NCBI GenBank assembly: GCA_018667205.1
Contig: JABIVN010000130.1
Coordinates: 1-8,064, forward strand
DNA: 8,064 nucleotides
Source: Gammaproteobacteria bacterium
GTDB taxonomy: Bacteria > Pseudomonadota > Gammaproteobacteria > Pseudomonadales > Azotimanducaceae
Direction of reading: 5' to 3'
Shown: piece by piece, positions 1 through 6,388 of the stretch
Layout: every line of letters starts with the position of its first letter
Numbering within the stretch: position 1 is the first letter of the stretch
Translations under genes and position numbers: made by a program
Notes under the pieces: model-generated
Databases searched by the model: none
Told to the model about the DNA's origin: nothing
The model's input: the letters and a program-made list of their open reading frames with translations, nothing else

Positions 1-1
1 C

Positions 2-331
2 AAGGAAGAGTCGGCTTACTACGAGTCTCTCCATGAAACGCCCTTGATCGCCAACACGATTGCCCGGAAGAAACTGTTCGAAATGAACCGTACGATCTCT
101 GATACGGCTGAGTACGGTTGCTACCTGTTTAACCATGCCTGCTTCCCGTTATTACAGGATTTCATGAAGCACCAAGACGCCGATGTCATTGGTCGGGGTC
201 TTGGCTTGAACGACGATAGTGTCGATAATCAACGACTGATTGAAGTCAATGCAGAGATCAGAAGCCATAGCGTAGAGCAGATAGGGCAGGTATTGCGTGG
301 CTACATGGGGTCGATGCAACGTATCGTCTAA
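2..331 (+). CDS. ilvC: Ketol-acid reductoisomerase, class II, C-terminal part (5' end outside window)
   Basis: This is the last 109 residues of acetohydroxy-acid isomeroreductase, which uses NADPH and Mg2+ to convert acetolactate or acetohydroxybutyrate to the dihydroxy acids of valine and isoleucine synthesis in the cytoplasm. The frame is open from base 2, so the gene began upstream. The fragment starts in the knotted C-terminal domain. [19 protein letters not shown] matches the E. coli protein, and fragment residues E8 and E12 correspond to the metal/active-site glutamates E389 and E393. The serine of ISDTAEYG (fragment residue 33) corresponds to S414. The tail [17 protein letters not shown] is also typical of the long, class II form. 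The protein ends at QRIV, a few residues shorter than E. coli (KRIAVAG). No terminator is seen before modF, which starts 19 bases later, so read-through is likely. Identity is nearly certain; only the missing N-terminal part is unseen. Confidence 0.97.
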   Translation, partial: KEESAYYESLHETPLIANTIARKKLFEMNRTISDTAEYGCYLFNHACFPLLQDFMKHQDADVIGRGLGLNDDSVDNQRLIEVNAEIRSHSVEQIGQVLRGYMGSMQRIV

Positions 332-350
332 AGGTCAGAGTCGCTACCGA

Positions 351-1757
351 ATGATTCGGTTTTCGCAATGTGATGTCAGGGTCAGCGAGCAGTTTTCGCT
401 GACTTCACTCAGCTGGCATATTGAAGCAGGTCAAACTTGGGTTGTTGTGGGGTCTAATGGTTCAGGAAAATCAGCCCTTGGCGCGGCGCTGACGGGGGAA
501 TTTCCTGTTACCAGGGGTGAGTTTGAGTCCGAGTCACGGGTTGCAGTAGTTTCCCTTGAAGAACAATCACAGCTTATAGCGCGGGAACGCCAGCGCGATG
601 AGAGTCACTTGACCGACGAGGTTGACGACGGGACCCCTGTGCATGAGATGTTGTCAGAAGATTCGAAAGATCCCGTACTACTGGGTCGGTTGATTGAATC
701 TTTGGGCATGGAGCCACTTCTGGATCGCGGCTTCCGGAAACTATCGACAGGTGAGACCAGAAAAGTTCTGCTGGTTAGGGCGCTGACCAGCCAGCCAAGG
801 GTGCTGGTTCTGGATGAACCCTTTGAAGGTTTGGATATCCAGACCGTGCCAAAGGTTCGTGAGATTCTTGAGTCACTATCCGGGGATTTAGCGCTGGTGC
901 TTTGCCTGAATCGCATCGAAGAAGTGCCAGACTTTACGACCCACGCAATCCGCCTGGAACATGGCCGAATTGCACAGCGGTTTGATTGTGACAGTGGGCA
1001 GGATGCCCGGTCGTTACTCACCCAAATCAGCCAGATACGCTCTCGCGATTTGACCCTACCTCCAGCTGAGCTTTCGTCGGAAATACCGTTGAACGAAGAT
1101 GGGTCTCTGGTGAGGCTGGTTGATGCGCGTGTTGCCTACACCGACAATGTTGTCTTTAAAGACCTGAACTGGACAATTCGGCCAGGCGAACACTGGCAGG
1201 TTAAAGGGCCAAACGGTAGCGGTAAAACTTGCCTGTTGGGGCTGGTGACGGGCGATCACCCACAATGCTATGTAAACGACCTCAGGCTATTCGGTCGAAA
1301 GCGGGGTCAGGGAGAGACCATCTGGCAGCTCAAGGCGCACATGGGATTTGTTTCCACTTCGCTGCATTGGGACTACCGCCTGAGCGTCGGTGTGCGAAAT
1401 GTGATTGTCTCCGGTTTTTACGATTCTATTGGCCTTTACCAAAAGGCAACCGATCGGCAGCTTGGTATCGCCGATGACTGGCTGGCACTGCTTGGATTAC
1501 AGAACAAGGCAACAGTCTCTTTTTCTAAATTGTCCTACGGTGAGCAGCGGGTCCTGTTGATTGCGCGGGCCATGGTGAAGCATCCACCACTTCTATTGCT
1601 GGACGAGCCGTGTCTGGGGCTTGACGACGCCAACCGGCAACTCGTTCTGGCGCTGACTGAACGAATCTGCGATGAAGGCAATACGACACTGGTCTACGTT
1701 ACTCATCACGATGAAGACACGATTAGAAACATCAGCAATGAACTGGTGCTTGGATAA
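351..1757 (+). CDS. modF: ModF-type double ABC ATPase (molybdate-associated)
   Basis: Predicted 468-residue cytoplasmic ABC protein with two fused nucleotide-binding domains and no membrane segment. It aligns end to end with E. coli ModF (about 490 aa), a protein encoded with the molybdate uptake genes whose exact role is unsettled. Domain 1 has Walker A GSNGSGKS (about 34-41), signature LSTGE (131-135) and Walker B VLVLDEP (151-157). Its H-loop histidine is replaced by Asn (CLNR, about 187), as I recall for E. coli ModF. Domain 2 has Walker A GPNGSGKT (286-293), signature LSYGEQR (394-400), Walker B LLLLDEP (414-420) and an intact H-loop THH (about 451-453). The stretch EHWQVKGPNGSGKT...GDHPQCYVNDLRLFGRKRGQGETIW is diagnostic. 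I chose ATG 351 because similarity begins there and AAGG/AGAG lies about 10-16 bases upstream. A GTG at 297 is in frame but would overlap ilvC by 35 bases. No modA, modB or modC is in the window; a molybdoenzyme gene lies about 0.9 kb downstream on the other strand. Confidence 0.93.
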   Translation: MIRFSQCDVRVSEQFSLTSLSWHIEAGQTWVVVGSNGSGKSALGAALTGEFPVTRGEFESESRVAVVSLEEQSQLIARERQRDESHLTDEVDDGTPVHEMLSEDSKDPVLLGRLIESLGMEPLLDRGFRKLSTGETRKVLLVRALTSQPRVLVLDEPFEGLDIQTVPKVREILESLSGDLALVLCLNRIEEVPDFTTHAIRLEHGRIAQRFDCDSGQDARSLLTQISQIRSRDLTLPPAELSSEIPLNEDGSLVRLVDARVAYTDNVVFKDLNWTIRPGEHWQVKGPNGSGKTCLLGLVTGDHPQCYVNDLRLFGRKRGQGETIWQLKAHMGFVSTSLHWDYRLSVGVRNVIVSGFYDSIGLYQKATDRQLGIADDWLALLGLQNKATVSFSKLSYGEQRVLLIARAMVKHPPLLLLDEPCLGLDDANRQLVLALTERICDEGNTTLVYVTHHDEDTIRNISNELVLG

Positions 1758-1819
1758 GCTGTGACAATCCCGCTACGTTTGTTCGCTATTCAACCTCAAT
1801 ATTATCCAGGGAGAAAAAG

Positions 1820-2644
1820 ATGGGCGTACTGAAGAATCAAAACGCATTTATTACCGGCGGCGGCAGTGGTATAGGCCTTGCCTGTGCCAAAGCCTTTGCC
1901 GCAGACGGCGCCAACGTTCTAATTATGGGGCGAAGCGAACAGAAGCTTAAAAAAGCGGCTATTGAACTGGAAGGCGTCCCCGGTGCTGGAACCATTAACA
2001 TTTATGTGGGTAACGTAGCGCAAGAGAAGGATGTGGAAGCCGCCGTTGCGATCGCAAGTATGGGAGGTTCTTTGGACATCGCTGTGGCCAATGCGGGTAC
2101 TGGTGGTCTGTCGCCGATTATGGCGACAGATGCTGCTAGCTGGGATGAGATTATGCAGACCAACTTGAACGGTACTTTTTACACGGTTAAGCACGCAGGC
2201 CGGGCAATGGCGAAATCAGGTGGCGGTGCAATTTGTGCCATCTCATCAATCGCGGGCGTCAGAACTCATCGTTTCATGGGGCCTTACTGTGTCAGTAAAG
2301 CCGGTATCGATATGCTCGTTAAAAACTCAGCCGATGAACTTGGTAGCGTCAACATTCGGGTAAACAGCGTCTGCCCCGGGTTAGTAGACACGGAGTTGGC
2401 ATCGGGGCTAATCAATACCGAGGAGGTGCTGAACGATTATCTGGATTGCATGCCAATCAGTCGCCATGGGGTCGTCGAGGACATTAGTAACTCAGTACGT
2501 TTTTTGTGCGGCCCTGAATCTTCCTGGATCACCGGCGTGGTACTTAGCGTTGATGGTGGACATCACCTTAGAAGAGGGCCCAATGTAGAACCGTTCTCTA
2601 GGGCTCTATTTGGCGACGATATAACAGAGGGCAGGTTTACCTAG
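1820..2644 (+). CDS. Classical short-chain dehydrogenase/reductase (SDR)
   Basis: A 274-residue NAD(P)(H)-dependent oxidoreductase with a Rossmann fold. Visible family elements, in order, are the cofactor loop TGGGSGIG (12-19), NAG (91-93), the structural Asn of QTNLNG (N115), the catalytic Ser of ISSIAG (S143), Y156 and K160 of YCVSK, and the CPG turn (185-187). Arg38 after the second strand (MGRSEQ), with no acidic residue at that position, suggests NADP(H) preference; this is inference. The C-terminus carries SVDGGHHLRRGP followed by about 20 more residues, longer than minimal FabG-like SDRs. The substrate cannot be read from the sequence. The start is supported by AGGGAG six bases upstream of the ATG. 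It lies 62 bases after modF with no obvious terminator, so it may be in the same transcript. Its TAG stop sits inside the CTAG also used as stop by the opposing reductase gene, leaving no intergenic space. Confidence 0.92.
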   Translation: MGVLKNQNAFITGGGSGIGLACAKAFAADGANVLIMGRSEQKLKKAAIELEGVPGAGTINIYVGNVAQEKDVEAAVAIASMGGSLDIAVANAGTGGLSPIMATDAASWDEIMQTNLNGTFYTVKHAGRAMAKSGGGAICAISSIAGVRTHRFMGPYCVSKAGIDMLVKNSADELGSVNIRVNSVCPGLVDTELASGLINTEEVLNDYLDCMPISRHGVVEDISNSVRFLCGPESSWITGVVLSVDGGHHLRRGPNVEPFSRALFGDDITEGRFT

Positions 2645-4827
2645 GCAGAAGTAACCTTTTCTATTGACACCATGCAGGTTAGCGCAGAAGGACCCTGAGC
2701 GAGCGCTGAGGTTCCAATGTCTTGGGTGACCGCATTTGGATTACCGTTTCTGCAAACGCCATCTTCATCGGGATCCCACCAGGCGCCAGTAGCAATGCTG
2801 AGGATGCTTGTCATGATGTTGTCGTCAAGTTGGATTGCTGCGTAAAAGGCACCTCTTTCGTTAAATACTCGCACTTTATCGCCAGTGGCGAATCTCGAGG
2901 CAGCAGCGTCAATTGGGTTAAGACTAATTGGTGCTAGTCCGGAGATCTTTTCTGACTGACTTGTTTCACCGTGATAAAGCTGGCTATGGAGCCTGCTTTC
3001 GGGCTGGTGGCTGATCAGGTGAAAAGGATGGGCGCCGTTGCCCCCCAACCATTCCCCTGGTTCGAGCCAAACCGGATGTCCCATTGCTCGATTGCTAATC
3101 ATAATTCGACCATCAGCGGTCGCCAGCTTATGCTTGTCTGGGTCTTTTCTGAACTGACTAAACAAATTATGCGGGGCCGGTGTTCGAAATTCGTGAATGC
3201 CATCTGCCCAAAAGGTTTCGAAGTCGGGCATATCTGGATTGGCCGCAGCTGTGGCCTGATAGATTGAACGAAGCCATTCATCTTCGGACTTCCCCTCGGT
3301 AAATGTGTCGGGGTCTCCGAGCCTTTCGGCGAGTTGAGAAAAAATTTCATAGTCGGTCAACGAGCCTGCGAGTGGTGGCAAAGCCTGCTTCATTGCCACC
3401 AGTATGTCTTCGTTGGGAGCGCCGCCTATATCGTTTCTTTCAAGAAATGATGCTGATGGCAGCACGATATCAGCATGAAGTGCTGTGCTGTTCCACACGA
3501 GTTCGTGGCAGATCACTGTTTCAGGGCGCTGCCATGCTGCTTTTAATCGGTTTAGGTCCTGGTGGTGATGGAACGGGTTTCCGCCGGCCCAGTAGATAAG
3601 GCGGATGTCTGGATAAAGGTGTTCAGCATTGTCGTATCGGTAGGTCTGCCCGGGGCGCTCTAGCATCTCGGTTAGCCGTGCGACGGGTATGCGACTATCT
3701 ACCGGGTTGGGCGGTCTTGGAAAGTGCCCTAAATACTTCCCAGCAATATTCTTACCTACTTTGTTTTCGACACCATAGCCAAGGCCAATGCCGGTTCCCG
3801 GTAAGCCGATCTGCCCTAGCATGGCGGCCAGCGTGATGCCCATCCAGTAGGGTTGCTCACCATGTTGATGTCGTGACAGAGACCAGGCCATGGAAATCAT
3901 GGTTTTCGATTTTGCCATGTGATGAGCAAGTGTTGTAATTTTGTGAGAAGGTATTCCCGTGATGGTTGAGGCCCATTCCGGGGTCTTTGGCTGGTGGTCG
4001 CTAAGGCCTGTCAGGTATCTCTCAAATTCATCGAAACCTGAGCAGTAGCGTTCGAGAAACGCCTTGTTGTGAAGGTTATTCGTATAGAGCTCGAAAGCCA
4101 GCCCTAGCATCAGAGCAACATCGGTACCTGGGCGGATCGGGATCCAGTCTGATCCCAGGCCAATGGCATTGTCTGATCGAATAGGACTGATATTGACGAA
4201 ATTAACCCCGGCAGATTTTGCCCTGTGCATATAGTCCCGTTGGACATGTTTACCCATGCCACCATTGGTTATCTGGCTGTTGCGAAGCGGCATGCCGCCA
4301 AAACAAACCATGAGTTCACAGTGATCAACGATTTCTGGCCAGCTCGTCGGAGCCTTCAGTAATCCTTCGTATCGACCAATGACATGAGGCAGGATGACCT
4401 CTGCTGCAGCAAAGCTGTATGTGTTTATTGATTCTGTATAGCCGCCGAGGCAGGACAGGAACCGATGTAGTTGGCTTAATGCGTGATGAAAGCGACCGGC
4501 GCTGGCCCAGCCGTAACTGCCTGCATAGATAGCATCGTTGCCGTAGACATTTTTTACTCGTTTAAGTTCAGCGGCCACCAGGTCAAATGCTTCGTCCCAC
4601 GTGATACTGACGAATTCGTCGTCGCCGCGAAAGGACGATTTGTTACCTTCAAGGAAACCTTTTCGTACGGAAGGCTGTAATACGCGATGAGCGTAATTGC
4701 CTTTAATCAGGTTTTTGCCAATGGGGCTTGGGTCGGGGTCTTCGGGAACAGGGGAAACATCTTTGAGAACCCCGTTCTCGACATGAAAGTCGTATAAACC
4801 CCAATGAGTGAGGCTTCGCGTAATCAC
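2641..4827 (-). CDS. bisC: BisC-type molybdopterin (bis-MGD) S-/N-oxide reductase, cytoplasmic
   Basis: A 728-residue enzyme of the DMSO reductase superfamily, close to E. coli biotin sulfoxide reductase along its whole length (HWG near the N-terminus, then DEFVSITWDEA at 70-80). These enzymes hold Mo in two molybdopterin guanine dinucleotides and reduce sulfoxides (biotin sulfoxide, free methionine sulfoxide) or N-oxides. Seen: AGSYGW (102-107) with the active-site Tyr and Trp of this group; NTYSFAAAEV with Ser138 at the Mo-ligand position; RPGTDVALMLG (232-242); HGEQPYWM (322-329); LGQIGLPGTGIGLGY (337-351); HADIVLP (451-457); HPVWLEPGEW (584-593); and SRLHSQL (611-617) in the C-terminal cofactor domain. 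There is no Tat leader and no N-terminal Cys cluster, so it should be cytoplasmic with no 4Fe-4S centre. The GTG start overlaps the transporter stop (GTGA), and homology begins right at this start. The exact substrate, and hence the symbol, is inferred from family resemblance; a TorZ-like N-oxide role is the alternative. Confidence 0.92.
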   Translation of the reverse strand: MITRSLTHWGLYDFHVENGVLKDVSPVPEDPDPSPIGKNLIKGNYAHRVLQPSVRKGFLEGNKSSFRGDDEFVSITWDEAFDLVAAELKRVKNVYGNDAIYAGSYGWASAGRFHHALSQLHRFLSCLGGYTESINTYSFAAAEVILPHVIGRYEGLLKAPTSWPEIVDHCELMVCFGGMPLRNSQITNGGMGKHVQRDYMHRAKSAGVNFVNISPIRSDNAIGLGSDWIPIRPGTDVALMLGLAFELYTNNLHNKAFLERYCSGFDEFERYLTGLSDHQPKTPEWASTITGIPSHKITTLAHHMAKSKTMISMAWSLSRHQHGEQPYWMGITLAAMLGQIGLPGTGIGLGYGVENKVGKNIAGKYLGHFPRPPNPVDSRIPVARLTEMLERPGQTYRYDNAEHLYPDIRLIYWAGGNPFHHHQDLNRLKAAWQRPETVICHELVWNSTALHADIVLPSASFLERNDIGGAPNEDILVAMKQALPPLAGSLTDYEIFSQLAERLGDPDTFTEGKSEDEWLRSIYQATAAANPDMPDFETFWADGIHEFRTPAPHNLFSQFRKDPDKHKLATADGRIMISNRAMGHPVWLEPGEWLGGNGAHPFHLISHQPESRLHSQLYHGETSQSEKISGLAPISLNPIDAAASRFATGDKVRVFNERGAFYAAIQLDDNIMTSILSIATGAWWDPDEDGVCRNGNPNAVTQDIGTSALAQGPSALTCMVSIEKVTSA

Positions 4828-6116
4828 AACGTAATGATAATGCCAACAAGCGTTGCGCTTGTGCAGGTGGCAATGGTTCCTGCGATAATGGACTTTAATC
4901 CCATATCCATAATTTCAACTTTTCGCTCGGGAACCATAGTGACCAATCCCGTGATCATGATGCCCAGACTAACAAAATTTGCGAAGCCACACAGGGCGTA
5001 AGTCATGATGATACGGGTACGTTCGCTCAGTTCTTCTACAGGTATCTGTCCGAACCTGACATAGGCAACGAACTCGGTTAGCACAACCTTTGTACCCATT
5101 AATTGACCGGTAATAAACGCTTCGTTCCAGGGTATGCCCATCATCATTGTCAGCGGCGCCATTAATACGCCAAGAATTCTCTCTAGCGTAATGGCTTCGC
5201 CATAGACATCAGGAAACATCCCAAGCGTGGCATTTACCAGATATACCAAGGCGACGATGACGATGATCATGGCGATGATATTGAGTAACAACTGTAACCC
5301 GTTCATGGTGCCGGTAGAGATTGCGTCCATGAGGTTCTCAGCGCCCTTATCGATTGCCCCGTCGCCGGATGTGACAGGGGAGCGGTCGGGAACCAGCAGA
5401 TGGGCAATGTAAACAACACCCGGTAGAGTAATGAGCGAGCAGCTAATTAAATGGCCGATTGCGTCGGGGATAATAGTGCTAATGACTGCGGCTTCAAGCA
5501 CCAGCATCGTGCCTGCGATGGTTGCCATGCCTGCTGTCATTACGGCAAACATTTCGCCATGGCTCAGTCGTGATAGGTAGGGTTTGATCAGAAGCGGTGA
5601 CTCGATCATGCCAAGAAATGCGTTAGCTGAAATACTAAGGCCGAGTGCTCCACCAATCTCGAGCGTCTTTTCGAGAATTAGCGAGAAGCCTCTCATGATC
5701 AGCGGAAGCACCTTCCAGTACATGAGAATTGCCGAAATAACGCTGATAACAATCACCAGGGGCATTGCCTGAAATGCAAGGATGAAACCACCGCCTGGCG
5801 TTGTCTCTTCGAAAGGCAGTTGCCCGCCACCTAGATAACCAAAGATAAAGGTCGTCCCCTCTCGAGTAGCGGCCTGTAGCACGGCGATCCCTTTATTCAG
5901 TGCGACAAACAGGTTTTGGGAAGCCGGTAATTTAAGCAGTAATACTGCAAAAAAAAGTTGTAAAAGCAGGCTTTTGATGACGATTGGGAAATAAACTTCC
6001 CGACGATTTTCACTGAACAGATAACATAGACCGATTAATGTCATTAGGCCGACAAGACTTTGTGCTAGTAGCATAGAAAGTGTTCGCGTGTTTTCCCCAG
6101 CGCGCAAACTTACCAC
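4824..6116 (-). CDS. CNT-family (NupC-like) nucleoside transporter
   Basis: A 430-residue inner-membrane protein of the concentrative nucleoside transporter family, which moves nucleosides inward with Na+ or H+. Hydrophobic segments are visible from about residue 15 to the end. Family landmarks are the re-entrant loop FIFGYLGGG (about 90-98), SISANAFLGMIESPLLIKPYL (HP1, 161-181), GQLMGTKVVLTEFVAY (TM7, 337-352) and CGFANFVSLG (TM8, 376-385). Compared with VcCNT, as I recall its structure, the ribose-contacting Glu (E348), Asn (N380) and Ser (S383), the HP1 Glu (E172) and the Na+-site Asn (N165) are kept. The two base-contacting polar residues Gln-Thr are Met170-Ile171 here. GTG at 6116 has GAAGGG six bases upstream and is preferred; ATG at 6074 (residue 15) is a possible later start lacking a clear RBS. 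It is the first gene of a coupled pair with the BisC-like reductase and lies 272 bases downstream of hemH across a repeat patch. The family is sure; the substrate is not. Confidence 0.93.
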   Translation of the reverse strand: MVSLRAGENTRTLSMLLAQSLVGLMTLIGLCYLFSENRREVYFPIVIKSLLLQLFFAVLLLKLPASQNLFVALNKGIAVLQAATREGTTFIFGYLGGGQLPFEETTPGGGFILAFQAMPLVIVISVISAILMYWKVLPLIMRGFSLILEKTLEIGGALGLSISANAFLGMIESPLLIKPYLSRLSHGEMFAVMTAGMATIAGTMLVLEAAVISTIIPDAIGHLISCSLITLPGVVYIAHLLVPDRSPVTSGDGAIDKGAENLMDAISTGTMNGLQLLLNIIAMIIVIVALVYLVNATLGMFPDVYGEAITLERILGVLMAPLTMMMGIPWNEAFITGQLMGTKVVLTEFVAYVRFGQIPVEELSERTRIIMTYALCGFANFVSLGIMITGLVTMVPERKVEIMDMGLKSIIAGTIATCTSATLVGIIITL

Positions 6117-6152
6117 GTGTGGCCCTTCAATTCCTCACCTAAAGGGCGCCGC

Positions 6153-6245
6153 TATTTAAAGGGGTCGGGGGGAGTTATATTTAAAGGGGTCGGAGGGAGT
6201 TAAAGAATCCTTATTTAAAGGGGTCGGAGGGAGTTAAAGAATCCT
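6153..6245 (+). repeat. Tandem direct repeats, 25 + 34 + 34 bp, G-rich
   Basis: Two perfect adjacent 34-bp units (6178-6211 and 6212-6245) each start TATTTAAAGGGGTCGGAGG and end AAAGAATCCT. A 25-bp first copy (6153-6177) has one change (GGAGGG to GGGGGG) and lacks the AAGAATCCT end. The array lies in the gap between hemH and the transporter gene and reaches to 36 bases from the transporter start. Units abut without spacers, so this is not a CRISPR. The strong strand bias (G runs on plus, C runs on minus) means the minus-strand transcript is C-rich here. Confidence 0.93.
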
Positions 6246-6301
6246 GGTAGACGAAAAAGGAACCACGCTGATCGGTAAGATAACGTCCTCCGTCCCCTTT
6301 A
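6216..6301. repeat. Inverted partner of the repeat core: long stem-loop (REPIN-like)
   Basis: TAAAGGGGTCGGAGG at 6216-6230, inside the third direct unit, is matched by CCTCCGTCCCCTTTA at 6287-6301. The arms pair at 14 of 15 positions (one T-T mismatch) around a 56-base centre. Two inverted copies of a short G-rich unit flanking a spacer resemble REPIN/MITE-like elements mobilised in trans by Tyr (Y1) transposases; that mobility class is inference, since no transposase is nearby. No T-run follows on either strand, so I do not call it an intrinsic terminator. Confidence 0.75.
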
Positions 6302-6309
6302 GACTTCTT

Positions 6310-6324
6310 ACGGCCCCTTTAAGT
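6310..6324 (-). repeat. Second inverted partial copy of the repeat core
   Basis: Read on the minus strand this is ACTTAAAGGGGCCGT, sharing TTAAAGGGG with the direct units and then diverging. It also lies in a small hairpin-forming stretch (GGCCC 6312-6316 against GGGCC 6335-6339). It probably marks the decayed edge of the repeat element, which places the edge close to the hemH end at 6389. Confidence 0.55.
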
Positions 6325-6388
6325 GGGGGTTTGAGGGCCTTTGTAGGACGGCGTGCTGAAAGCGGAGGGGGAACTCTAAAAGTTATCC

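Noticed and set aside
297..350. In-frame GTG at 297 as an earlier start for modF
   Set aside because: It would add 18 residues with no similarity to ModF and overlap ilvC by 35 bases; ATG 351 matches the homologous N-terminus and has AAGG upstream.
605..1021. Long open frame on the minus strand inside modF
   Set aside because: Ser/Arg-rich translation with no family resemblance; it lies fully antisense to a well-conserved ABC gene and is a shadow frame.
1779..1805. Promoter-like TTGTTC and TATTAT before the SDR gene
   Set aside because: The spacer is only 15 bases, and the implied transcription start would fall inside the Shine-Dalgarno sequence.
6153..6245. CRISPR array
   Set aside because: The repeats abut directly with no unique spacers, there are only two full units, and no cas gene is present.
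6216..6301. Intrinsic terminator for hemH
   Set aside because: The stem is strong but has a 56-base loop and no T-run after it on the minus strand.
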